The notes under the pieces: model-generated | Seen by the model: only the letters and a program-made list of their open reading frames with translations | Database searches by the model: none | What the model was told of the DNA's origin: nothing | Part shown: positions 15,709-23,878 of the stretch, piece by piece | Position numbering within the stretch: the stretch's first letter is position 1 | Layout of the letters: every line of letters begins with the position of its first letter | From: Pseudolabrys sp. | Lineage (GTDB): Bacteria > Pseudomonadota > Alphaproteobacteria > Rhizobiales > Xanthobacteraceae | NCBI GenBank assembly: GCA_019689975.1 | Contig: JADGGK010000033.1 | Location: 1 to 33,109, forward strand | Direction of reading: 5' to 3' | DNA length: 33,109 bases | Made by a program: the position numbers and the translations under genes

Positions 15709-18033
15709 ATGACTGCGATTCCTTCCACCCGCGAGAGACGAGAGCCCCGCGTCGAGGATGACAGGTTGGTGCGCGGCGCCGGTCGCTTCAGCGACGACCT
15801 GCAACTCCCCGGACAGGTCTTTGCGGTCTTCATACGCTCACCGCACGCGCACGCGCGAATCAAGGCGGTGCAAACCGACGCCGCGCTCCGCGCGAGCAAG
15901 GTTCTCGCGGTCATCACCGCCGCCGACATGAAAGCGGCCAATGTGGGTAGTATGGTTCGCCATCCGCCGGTGGTGGGGCGCGACGGCACGAAGATGGCAA
16001 CGCCCTTCCGTCCGGCATTGGCTGGCGAAAAGACGATGTACGCCGGCGAGGCCGTGGCCATGGTGATCGCCGAGACGCAAGGTGCAGCCATTGATGCGGC
16101 CGATCTCGTCACGGTCGATTATGAAGAACTTCCTCCCGTCGTCGATCTTGAGACCGCGATGCGCGGGACCATCGAGCTCTTTCCCGATGCGCCCGGCAAT
16201 CTGTGCGTCGACTGGCCCGGGCCGGTACCCAGCGAAGAAAACGACCGGGAGGTTGCCAGGATTATCGCCAGCGCACCGCACGTGGCGAAAGTGCGGGTCC
16301 TCAACCAGCGCATGGTGGTCGCTTCGATGGAAACGCGTGGTGCCACCAGCGTTTACCACGAGGACAGCGACAGTTACACGCTCTATGCGTGCTCGCAGAG
16401 CGCCGAGTCGCTGCGCAGTCAGGGCGCAGCGATCATGAACATTTCACCCGAGAAACTACGGGTGATTACACCCGAGGTCGGTGGCGCCTTCGGCATGAAA
16501 ACGCCGTTCTATCCTGAATATGCGGCACTGCTGGTCGGCGCTCGCAAAGTCAGACGTCCGGTGCACTGGCAGGCAACCCGTTCGGAGTCTTTCGTCACCG
16601 ACACTCAGGCGCGCGATACGGTAACCGAAGCGGAGCTTGCCTTAGACGAGAATGGCAAGTTTCTGGCATTGCGCATGCGACACATATGCAATCAAGGTGC
16701 CTATGTTTCGACCGCGGGCGTCAACATCAATACCAACAATTTTGCGCGCTGCTTGCCCGGCATGTATCGAATTCCGAAGATTGCCGTATCCGTGGCCTGC
16801 TATTTCACCAATACCGTTCCGATCGGCCCCTATCGCGGCGCCGGAAGACCTGAAGCCAATTACGCGCTTGAGCGTGTGGTGGAGGAGGCCGCACGCGTCG
16901 TCGGCATCGATCCGGTCAAGCTGCGACGCAAGAATCTGATTCCAAAATCCGCGATGCCCTTCCGAACCGCGGTGGGCAATACCTACGACACCGGCGATTT
17001 TCCGGGCATCGTCGACAAGGCGCTTGCGCTTTCCGATTACAAGAATTTCAACAAGCGCAAACGTGAATCGGCTCGCCGCAAGAGGCTGCGCGGTATTGGG
17101 GTATCCTGCATGCTCGAGCACGCAGGCGCGATGCCGATGGAAGAGGCCTCGGTTGCTTTCGAAGACGACAAGCTCATCATCGGCTTCAACGTCCAATCAA
17201 CGGGGCAGAGCCACGCCACCGTGTTCGGCCGGCTCGTCGCGTCCAAGCTCGGAATCGACCCGCAGCAAATCGAGCATCGACATGGCGATACCGATTTAGG
17301 TCTGACAGGCTTTGCGTCGGTCGGATCACGCTCGGCCATGTGCGCGGGTTCCGCCATCCTGCGCGCCACCGACATGATGTTGGAAAAAGGCAAGAAAGTC
17401 GCTGCCGGACTGCTGGAAGCCTCTGAGGACGACATCCAGTATCGTGACGGCTGTTTCGAGGTCGTCGGCACCGACCGTCGACTCTCACTTTTCGAGACCG
17501 CTCGTTTGGCAAGAGATAAAGGGCAAAGTCTCGACACGAAAGGACGTGCGGAGGCTCCGCTCACCTTCCCGAACGGCTGCCACGTCGCGGAAGTCGAAGT
17601 GGATCCCGAAACCGGACAGGTCGACATTGTCACCTATACCGCGGTCGATGATTGCGGCTTGCCGCTCGACAGGATCGTGGTCGAAGGTCAGGTGCAAGGA
17701 TCGATCGCCAATGGTCTCGGTCAAGCCCTGACCGAACAGGCGGTTTACGACCCGGCGAACGGTCAGCTTGTCTCCGGATCATTCATGGATTACGGCATGC
17801 CGCGCGCGCACAACATGCCCCTCGAATTGCGCGAAGCGCTTCATTCGGTTCCTTCGACCACCAATGCGCTCGGTGTCAAAGGTACCGGCGAGGCAGGCAC
17901 CACCGCGGCGATTGCGGCGATCATGAACGCGATTGCACACGCTATTCCGAACGGCGCCGCCGATCATATGGACATGCCTGCTACTCCCGCCAAAGTGTGG
18001 GAAGCATGCCGGCGGGCATTCGCACCGAGATAG
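15709..18033 (+). CDS. molybdenum hydroxylase large subunit (xanthine dehydrogenase/CO dehydrogenase CoxL-like family)
   Basis: A 774-aa molybdopterin-binding subunit. It opens with EDDRLVRGAGRFSDD and an a/b hammerhead domain, then has VGGAFGMK, the loop PYRGAGRPE (Tyr375-Arg376) and GVKGTGEAG, where Glu728 is the conserved catalytic glutamate. The loop is not the AYRCSFR of true form I CO dehydrogenase, so hydroxylation of a heteroaromatic or aldehyde is more likely. Such enzymes normally need a [2Fe-2S] subunit and an FAD subunit, and neither is encoded here. The ATG at 15709 has GGGA 9 bases upstream, although the frame is open back to a TTG at 15640. It diverges from the amidohydrolase operon. 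Confidence 0.92.
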   Translation: MTAIPSTRERREPRVEDDRLVRGAGRFSDDLQLPGQVFAVFIRSPHAHARIKAVQTDAALRASKVLAVITAADMKAANVGSMVRHPPVVGRDGTKMATPFRPALAGEKTMYAGEAVAMVIAETQGAAIDAADLVTVDYEELPPVVDLETAMRGTIELFPDAPGNLCVDWPGPVPSEENDREVARIIASAPHVAKVRVLNQRMVVASMETRGATSVYHEDSDSYTLYACSQSAESLRSQGAAIMNISPEKLRVITPEVGGAFGMKTPFYPEYAALLVGARKVRRPVHWQATRSESFVTDTQARDTVTEAELALDENGKFLALRMRHICNQGAYVSTAGVNINTNNFARCLPGMYRIPKIAVSVACYFTNTVPIGPYRGAGRPEANYALERVVEEAARVVGIDPVKLRRKNLIPKSAMPFRTAVGNTYDTGDFPGIVDKALALSDYKNFNKRKRESARRKRLRGIGVSCMLEHAGAMPMEEASVAFEDDKLIIGFNVQSTGQSHATVFGRLVASKLGIDPQQIEHRHGDTDLGLTGFASVGSRSAMCAGSAILRATDMMLEKGKKVAAGLLEASEDDIQYRDGCFEVVGTDRRLSLFETARLARDKGQSLDTKGRAEAPLTFPNGCHVAEVEVDPETGQVDIVTYTAVDDCGLPLDRIVVEGQVQGSIANGLGQALTEQAVYDPANGQLVSGSFMDYGMPRAHNMPLELREALHSVPSTTNALGVKGTGEAGTTAAIAAIMNAIAHAIPNGAADHMDMPATPAKVWEACRRAFAPR

Positions 18034-18389
18034 TCGCGGTGTGCCGCCGCCCGATCGCATCGCGGCGGCCGATGCCGCTCCCGGCCTGTCCGTCACGGGA
18101 CCGTGCTCGGACGTCCGGCCGCCGATGCCGGACCTGGTTCTGAGCCGATTGAATCGCCCTCGCCACTGCCGGCAGCCCCGCAAGGGGCGACGAAGCAATC
18201 CAGGTTGAGCCTATCGCTCGGGCTGGCAATGACAGACCATTCTGGACTGCTCCGCTGCGTTCGCAGTGTCCGGTCGATATCGCCGCACTCCTCCCTGAGG
18301 GAAGGTTATGACGCCGCGGGCGGCGGCGAGGCCTGCGCAACCAGGCCCCGGCATGCCCGTTATGGCGCCACAAGGCGGCATCGCGCATC
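18034..18389. other. 356-bp convergent intergenic region
   Basis: Region between the ends of the molybdenum-hydroxylase (plus) and aldehyde-dehydrogenase (minus) genes. It holds a degenerate dispersed repeat at about 18175-18270. No gene is visible, and frames through the repeat are not coding-like. Confidence 0.6.
18175..18270. repeat. degenerate dispersed repeat of the Bradyrhizobium-like type
   Basis: The left arm carries CGACGAAGCAATCCAGG (18190 onward). An imperfect inverted arm, CTGGACTGCTCCGCTGCG, starts at 18242, and GGCAATGACAGAC lies between them. Elements with CGACGAAGCAATCCAG and CTGGATTGCTTCG arms are abundant in intergenic DNA of Bradyrhizobium and relatives. The 18-mer CGCAAGGGGCGACGAAGC (18179-18196) recurs exactly at 29059-29076. 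Confidence 0.7.
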
Positions 18390-19817
18390 TCACGCCTGGG
18401 AAATGAATTTTACGTTGGTATAGGCTTCGAGCCCTTCGATGCCGCCTTCCGAACCATAGCCGCTTTCTTTGACGCCTCCGAATGGAGTCTCCGGCGTGGA
18501 AATCGCGACGCTGTTGATTCCTACCATTCCTGCCTGCAGAGCGTCGCCGATCGCGGTCGCGGTCGCGCCGGAGGAGGTAAATGCATAAGCGGCAAGCCCG
18601 TAGGGCAAGGAATTGGCGCGTTCGACCACCTCGTCAAAGGTCTTGAACGGAACGATCGGTGCCACCGGCCCAAACGGCTCCTCGGTCATGATCTTGGCGT
18701 CGTCGGGCACGTCGGTGATGACGGTCGGCTGGAAGAAAAAGCCTTGATTGCCGTGGCGTGATCCGCCCGTGACGATCTTTCCGCCGCGATTCTTGGCATC
18801 GTTGACGAATGCCTCCATGGCATCGAGCCGACGTGCATTGGCAAGCGGCCCCATGGTAGTTCCCCTGTCCAGCCCATCGCCGAGCTTGATCGCCTTGGCA
18901 TACTCGGTGAAGCGCGCAAGGAATCTGTTGTAGCTCTGCTCCTGCACGTAGAAACGGGTCGGCGAGATGCAGACCTGTCCGGCGTTGCGATACTTGAAGG
19001 CCGCAATCGTGTCAGCCGTCTTTTCCGCGTCAGCATCGGCAAAAACCACGACCGGCGAATGGCCGCCAAGCTCCATGGTGACCTTCTTCATGCCCTTGGC
19101 CGCCAGACCCGCCAAATGTTTGCCCACCGGAATCGAGCCAGTGAAGGAGATTTTTTTGACCGCCTTGGACGGGATCAGGTGCTCCGATACCCTTGCCGGC
19201 ACGCCGAACACCAGATTCAGCACGCCCGCCGGCAGACCGGCGTCGGCAAAGCATCGGACGAGCTCGATGCAGCCGCCGGGCGTCTCTTCCGAAGCCTTGA
19301 TAATGACGGAGCAGCCGGCCGCGAGCGCCCCGGCGATCTTGCGCACTGGCGTGAGCGTGGGAAAATTCCAGGGCGTGAATGCGGCGACGACGCCGACAGG
19401 CTCCTGCAAGACGAGCTGCCGCACGCCCTTCTGCCGCCCGGGCACAATCCGACCATAGGCCCTGCGACCTTCTTCCGCATACCAGTCGATGATGTCGGCA
19501 GAAGTCAGCACTTCGGCGCGCGATTCCGCGTAAATCTTCCCTTGTTCCTGCGTCTGCACGCGCGAAATATGCTCGTGCCGTTCGCGTAGCAGATCGGCCG
19601 CCTTCCTCAGTATCTTGGAACGGTCGTAGGCCGAGGTCGACTTCCACACTGCGAAACCTTTTTCCGCTGCCGCCAGCGCGGCATCGAGATCGGCCGTCGT
19701 CGCGTGAGGAAGATGTCCGAGCACCTTGCCGTTCGCTGGATTGATGACATCCTCGCCCTCGCGACCCTGCCCGTCGAGCCACTTGCCGTCGATGAACAGC
19801 TTGAGATCGGTATACAT
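18390..19817 (-). CDS. NAD(P)-dependent aldehyde dehydrogenase (succinate-semialdehyde dehydrogenase-like)
   Basis: A 475-aa aldehyde dehydrogenase of the GabD-like clade that oxidises an aldehyde or semialdehyde to the acid. All key residues are visible: Asn151 in FTPWNFP, Lys174 in IKASEETP, Glu249 in MELGGHSP and the nucleophile Cys283 in NAGQVC. The C-terminal PFGGVKESGYGSEGG segment is typical. The ATG at 19817 has GGAGG five bases upstream, which settles the start against a GTG/ATG a few codons earlier. It is the last gene of the eight-gene minus-strand operon, 78 bp after the SDR. The actual semialdehyde is unknown, and GabD-like annotation is only by family. Confidence 0.93.
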   Translation of the reverse strand: MYTDLKLFIDGKWLDGQGREGEDVINPANGKVLGHLPHATTADLDAALAAAEKGFAVWKSTSAYDRSKILRKAADLLRERHEHISRVQTQEQGKIYAESRAEVLTSADIIDWYAEEGRRAYGRIVPGRQKGVRQLVLQEPVGVVAAFTPWNFPTLTPVRKIAGALAAGCSVIIKASEETPGGCIELVRCFADAGLPAGVLNLVFGVPARVSEHLIPSKAVKKISFTGSIPVGKHLAGLAAKGMKKVTMELGGHSPVVVFADADAEKTADTIAAFKYRNAGQVCISPTRFYVQEQSYNRFLARFTEYAKAIKLGDGLDRGTTMGPLANARRLDAMEAFVNDAKNRGGKIVTGGSRHGNQGFFFQPTVITDVPDDAKIMTEEPFGPVAPIVPFKTFDEVVERANSLPYGLAAYAFTSSGATATAIGDALQAGMVGINSVAISTPETPFGGVKESGYGSEGGIEGLEAYTNVKFISQA

Positions 19818-19895
19818 GCGAACCTCCACGACATAGGTCAGCGCTGGATTAGCACTTTCGTGCCCGGATCGTCACCGGGATTATTCGGTGACGCG

Positions 19896-20648
19896 CTACG
19901 ATCCGTGATATGCGCCGCCATTGATATGGATCGTTTGACCGGTAATGAAACGCCCTCCCGGACCGGCCAGGAACCGCACCAGGGCCGCGACATCGCCCGG
20001 GCTGCCCCGCCTGCCAAGAATCGCGCCGTGGGTGAGATGATGCGCCGGCTTCACCGTTCCGGCCAGTCGCGCGGTAGCCACGGCGCCAGGCACCACGCAA
20101 TTGACGGTGATATTGTCGCCGGCAAGGTCATGCGCGAGGCCACGAGTAAAGCCGACTATACCGGCCTTGGCGGTCATGACGTGGACACGACCGGAAGAGC
20201 CGATATGCGCGCTCATGCCGCCGATGTTCACGATCGTGCCGCCATTCCTTTTGAGCCACGGCAAGCATGCCTTGCTGCAGTGAAAGGCGCCGTCTAAGGT
20301 GACGGCAAGCACGGCCCGCCAGTCGGCGTAGCTCATCTCGTCGATCGGTTTTTCGTTGCGAAGCGCGGCGTTGTTGACCAGGATGTCGATACGCTTCAGA
20401 CGCGACGCGGCGAGGGCGGCAAGAGCCTCCGCCGTTCCGGGATCGGCTACGTCTCCGAGCTGAGTCAAGGCGCTGCCGCCTTTGTTGACGATTTCGGCGA
20501 CGACGGCATCCGCCTCGGCTCGATTGGCACGCGCATTCACCACCACCGTCGCCCCGGCCTCCGCCAGAGCCAAAGCAATTGCGCGCCCGATATTGCGACC
20601 CGCGCCGGTGACAACCGCAACCTTGCCGGCAAGTTCTTTGTCACTCAT
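19896..20648 (-). CDS. short-chain dehydrogenase/reductase-fold protein lacking the catalytic Ser and Tyr
   Basis: A 250-aa SDR with an intact cofactor site: TGAGRNIG (14-21) and NNA (92-94). In the active-site block the usual Ser position is Gly144 and the Tyr of YxxxK is Val157 (RVHVMTAK), while Lys161 is kept. Ser146 and His156 are close but out of register. Classical SDR chemistry needs that Tyr, so this may be a variant using His156, a binding-only protein or a diverged reductase. The C-terminus GQTIHINGGAY is typical of the family. Its ATG overlaps the stop of the MmgE/PrpD gene (ATGA, 20645-20648), so coupling is expected. Confidence 0.9.
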   Translation of the reverse strand: MSDKELAGKVAVVTGAGRNIGRAIALALAEAGATVVVNARANRAEADAVVAEIVNKGGSALTQLGDVADPGTAEALAALAASRLKRIDILVNNAALRNEKPIDEMSYADWRAVLAVTLDGAFHCSKACLPWLKRNGGTIVNIGGMSAHIGSSGRVHVMTAKAGIVGFTRGLAHDLAGDNITVNCVVPGAVATARLAGTVKPAHHLTHGAILGRRGSPGDVAALVRFLAGPGGRFITGQTIHINGGAYHGS

Positions 20649-22015
20649 CCCCGTAATTCCTTGAGATCGATCCTGCTCTCGAAGAGCCTCGTCACGTATG
20701 CGAGTACGGCCTTGCTGCGCCGATCGTCCCAGCCGCCGTGGCGCGCGTTCAACCTGAATTTTGCTTCGATGTCGGCGCGTGTGAGCGGGTCATGTGCCCC
20801 GCCTCGGAAAAACGGCTGCCGTTCCTCGAGGACGGTGCCATCGCGGAGTACGGCGCGAACATGGCCCGTGAACGACCTAGGATAGGGATTATCTGGATCA
20901 ATCACATAGCTCACCTTGGTGGCAAGCGTGAGCACTTCCGGATCCTGCACTGCATCGTCGGTAAAGGCGTCAAGGCCGACGCTGCCGCGCACGAAACCGC
21001 ATGCGATGAGATAGGGCGTGGAGAATTTAGCGGCATAGGCGTTGGGCGGCCGCCGCTTGATCGCCAAAGGCTCCCATAGCCGATGCACCGTACCTTCTGC
21101 CACGAGGCACACGAGTTCTTTCACGTCTCTCGGCCCGATTCCACGCGCCGCGAGGCGCCTTGCGCAATCGATATAGGGATGGGCCATGGTTCCGCAGGGA
21201 TAGGGCTTGAACGCCAGCGTCTCGGTGACCCAGCGTGTGCCGAAATCCTCGAGCACCGCAAAATTGCCTGCCGTCGTGCGTGCAAAAGCGTGGAACAGCC
21301 CGTGCTTGCCCTCGAGGACGGTGCGCGGCCCGACGAATCCGGCGCGTGCGAGGAGGGCTGCGCGGTAGCCCGATTGCGCCGCCCATCCAGGATGCATCCG
21401 CTTCGTCCAACTTCCGTCGGCAAGATACTCGATGATGCCGGACGCCATGCTGGCCGCAATTCCGAGCGCATCGACGATCTGTCTTGAAGGGAGAGCAAGT
21501 GCCGCACTGACACCCGCAGCCGCGCCCATTGCACCGAACACCGCCGTGGGATGGAAACCTGCCTGATGCACCGCCTTGGGAACGACCGTGGAAAGCCGGC
21601 ACATCACCTCGGCCCCGACCGCAATGCCAAGCAGCGCGGCGGTGCCGTGGCGCTGTTCACGTTCGCAGGCCGCGAGCACCGCCGGTACAATGACCGCGCC
21701 GGCATGCACCGGTCCGCCTTCGAAGGTATCGTCAAAATCCTCGCCGTGAGCCGCCGTGCCGTTGACGAAGGCGGCGCCGGCGGCGCTCATCCCCCCGGCA
21801 TGACCGATCACGGTGCACGGTCCCGGCTCATCGAAACCCGCGAGTGCCGCCTGGACATATTTCTCACGCCGCGCGGCCACGCAGAGTCCGACCACGTCGA
21901 TGAGCAAATCTTCGCACTTGCGCCGCAGCGTCTCCGGCAGCGCTCTCCCGTAGAGTGCGCCTATCTGCAGGGCCAGCCGTTCGGCCACCGACGCTTCGCG
22001 GCGATCATTGCTCAC
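20645..22015 (-). CDS. MmgE/PrpD family protein
   Basis: A 456-aa protein of the MmgE/PrpD fold, whose known members are 2-methylcitrate dehydratase, cis-aconitate decarboxylase and iminodisuccinate epimerase. Landmarks are DVVGLCVAARREKYVQA near the N-terminus, NGTAAHGEDFDDTFEGGPVHAGAVI-type text at about 90-113, and a GWAAQSGYRAALLARAGF stretch. The conserved H-E/D-F-D-D segment suggests an acidic substrate. The start is a GTG at 22015, only 4 bp after the permease stop, so it is embedded in the transporter operon. A role in dehydrating or decarboxylating a branched di- or tricarboxylate imported by that transporter is an inference. Confidence 0.9.
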   Translation of the reverse strand: MSNDRREASVAERLALQIGALYGRALPETLRRKCEDLLIDVVGLCVAARREKYVQAALAGFDEPGPCTVIGHAGGMSAAGAAFVNGTAAHGEDFDDTFEGGPVHAGAVIVPAVLAACEREQRHGTAALLGIAVGAEVMCRLSTVVPKAVHQAGFHPTAVFGAMGAAAGVSAALALPSRQIVDALGIAASMASGIIEYLADGSWTKRMHPGWAAQSGYRAALLARAGFVGPRTVLEGKHGLFHAFARTTAGNFAVLEDFGTRWVTETLAFKPYPCGTMAHPYIDCARRLAARGIGPRDVKELVCLVAEGTVHRLWEPLAIKRRPPNAYAAKFSTPYLIACGFVRGSVGLDAFTDDAVQDPEVLTLATKVSYVIDPDNPYPRSFTGHVRAVLRDGTVLEERQPFFRGGAHDPLTRADIEAKFRLNARHGGWDDRRSKAVLAYVTRLFESRIDLKELRG

Positions 22016-22019
22016 GCAA

Positions 22020-23741
22020 TCAACCTGCTCGTGGCAAGCGGCGCCCGCCGAACCGAAGGCTGTTGGCGAGCGCGACGATGCAGAACGTGATGACCAGCAT
22101 CAGCAGACCAAGCACCGCAATCGCGGCGAGGTCGCCGCTTTCGTTGAGATCGTAGATCAGCACGGAAAGAACCTTGGTTTCGGACGTGAACAACATGATG
22201 GCCGCTGAGAGTTCGCGGATCACAGCGACAAAAATGAAACACCATGTTGCGATCACGTTATTGCGGAGAAGCGGCGTGGTGATCTTCCAGAGCGTGCGCA
22301 GACGTGTCGCACCGAGGATGCGGCTTGCGTCTTCAAGCTCGGGATGAACGGCGCGGAACGCCGACTGCAATTGTTGATAAGCGGCCGGCAGACTTAGCGT
22401 GAGGAACGCAATGAGCAGGATCCACAGGGTACCGTAAAGCAGAAACGGCGGGCGCGCGTAGCTGAAGAAAAGTCCCACCCCCAACACGATCCCGGGAATT
22501 GCAACCGGCGCCGTGGCAAGGAAACCGAGCAGACGATGCCCGACAACCGCCTGCCGCGCCGTAACATAAGCAATTACCAGCGCGAGGATGGTGCCGATGG
22601 TCGCGGCGAGTGAACCGAGAACAAACGTGTTGCGTAACGCAAGCTGCGTCGCCGACAACTCATGGAACACGAAGCGAATATTTTGCAGCGTGAAGTTGTC
22701 AAACCAGACGAGGTGGGAAGCGACTCGCGAAAAGGACGCGTTGAGCAGCGCGAAATAGGGAAGAAAGACCGGGCATGTCAGCACCGCCAGGGCACATGCT
22801 AGCATCACCCAACGCCAGACGCCGAGTCTAATGACGCGCGGCTCGCTGTTGCGCGCGCCGACAACCGCATAGCTGCGGCGGCCGAGCACGTTATTTTCCG
22901 CACGCAGCAGAATAACCGTGAGAATTAGCAATGGCAGCGACGCGGCGGCGGCGAGTTCCGGCCTAGGGGGGAACTGGAACAGACTCCAGATTTTTGTGGT
23001 CATGGTATGAAACCCGGCCGGCATGGCCAGGATGGCCGGCGAACCGAACAGCGTCATTGCCTGCAGGAACGCAACCAGCGCGCCGGCGAGCATTGCCGGC
23101 AGGGCGAGCGGCAGGGTGACTCGCCATGCGGTATGCCAGGTCTTGGCACCGAGAATGGCGGAGGCATCTTCGAGATCGCCCGGCGTGCGATCGAGCGCAT
23201 TGGCGACCAGTACGAACACATATGGGAAGGTGTAACAACTGACAACGAAAACGAGCCCCGCGAAGCTGTAAATATTCAATAGATACGCGTCCTCGGGCAA
23301 GCCGGCCAACTCGCGGTACAGTTGATTGAGCAGTCCGCTGTTAGGTGCGGCAAGCAGCTCCCAAGCGATGGCACCGAGAAAAGGGGGAGTCACGAACGAG
23401 GCGGTGACCAACAGGCGTACCGTGCGGCGCAGCGGCATGTCGGTACGCGCCACTAGCCATGCCATTGGCGCGGCCACGACACACGCGATCAACGCGGACA
23501 GCGATGCGAGCGCGAAAGTAACGAGTAGCGGATCAAGATATGCGGCATCAGAAAGAAGTCGGTGGAAATTTTCAAGAGTGATGGCACCATTCTTGTCGCT
23601 GAACGCATAGATGAGCAGCCACGACAACGGTAGCGCGATCAGCAGGCAAAGCACCGTCGCAAACAATAGCAGCACCGGCAATGACAGGTCGACGGCGAAA
23701 CGCCGTCTTTCGGCGGGCGCGGAGGAGGCGAGCGCGGTCAT
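22020..23741 (-). CDS. ABC transporter permease, fused two-domain FbpB type
   Basis: A 573-aa inner-membrane protein containing two permease domains in tandem, as in ferric-iron FbpB and 2-aminoethylphosphonate-type systems. Two EAA loops are visible, LEDASAILGAKTWHTAWRV in the first half and LEDASRILGATRLRTLWKI in the second. About twelve hydrophobic segments are present. The double domain lets one polypeptide form the whole channel, so no second permease gene is needed. It follows the binding-protein gene after 137 bp containing a strong hairpin, and is followed at 4 bp by the MmgE/PrpD gene. Family members carry iron, thiamine, phosphonates or small organic acids. The enzyme context favours an organic acid (inference). 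Confidence 0.92.
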   Translation of the reverse strand: MTALASSAPAERRRFAVDLSLPVLLLFATVLCLLIALPLSWLLIYAFSDKNGAITLENFHRLLSDAAYLDPLLVTFALASLSALIACVVAAPMAWLVARTDMPLRRTVRLLVTASFVTPPFLGAIAWELLAAPNSGLLNQLYRELAGLPEDAYLLNIYSFAGLVFVVSCYTFPYVFVLVANALDRTPGDLEDASAILGAKTWHTAWRVTLPLALPAMLAGALVAFLQAMTLFGSPAILAMPAGFHTMTTKIWSLFQFPPRPELAAAASLPLLILTVILLRAENNVLGRRSYAVVGARNSEPRVIRLGVWRWVMLACALAVLTCPVFLPYFALLNASFSRVASHLVWFDNFTLQNIRFVFHELSATQLALRNTFVLGSLAATIGTILALVIAYVTARQAVVGHRLLGFLATAPVAIPGIVLGVGLFFSYARPPFLLYGTLWILLIAFLTLSLPAAYQQLQSAFRAVHPELEDASRILGATRLRTLWKITTPLLRNNVIATWCFIFVAVIRELSAAIMLFTSETKVLSVLIYDLNESGDLAAIAVLGLLMLVITFCIVALANSLRFGGRRLPRAG

Positions 23742-23782
23742 GGTACGACCTACCCGGTCCCATTAATCGCCGCATCGGCGCG

Positions 23783-23817
23783 GCCCGGTTCGCACGCGAC
23801 GACGGTGCAAGCCGGGC
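23783..23817 (-). promoter_or_regulatory. intercistronic hairpin after the binding-protein gene
   Basis: In the 137-bp gap, 13-nt arms at 23783-23795 and 23805-23817 pair around a 9-nt loop, with one mismatch and one G-U wobble in the minus-strand RNA. No T-tract follows, so a processing or mRNA-stabilising hairpin is more likely than a terminator. Such hairpins often raise binding-protein levels over permease levels. Confidence 0.55.
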
Positions 23818-23878
23818 GCGGCAGGGCCTGCCTTAACGGCATGCGGGGACACGACCAGGCCGGGTTTACGATCGGGCA

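Noticed and set aside
15709-18033. Form I CO dehydrogenase large subunit (coxL)
   Set aside because: The active-site loop reads GPYRGAGRPE, not AYRCSFR, and no coxM or coxS is adjacent.
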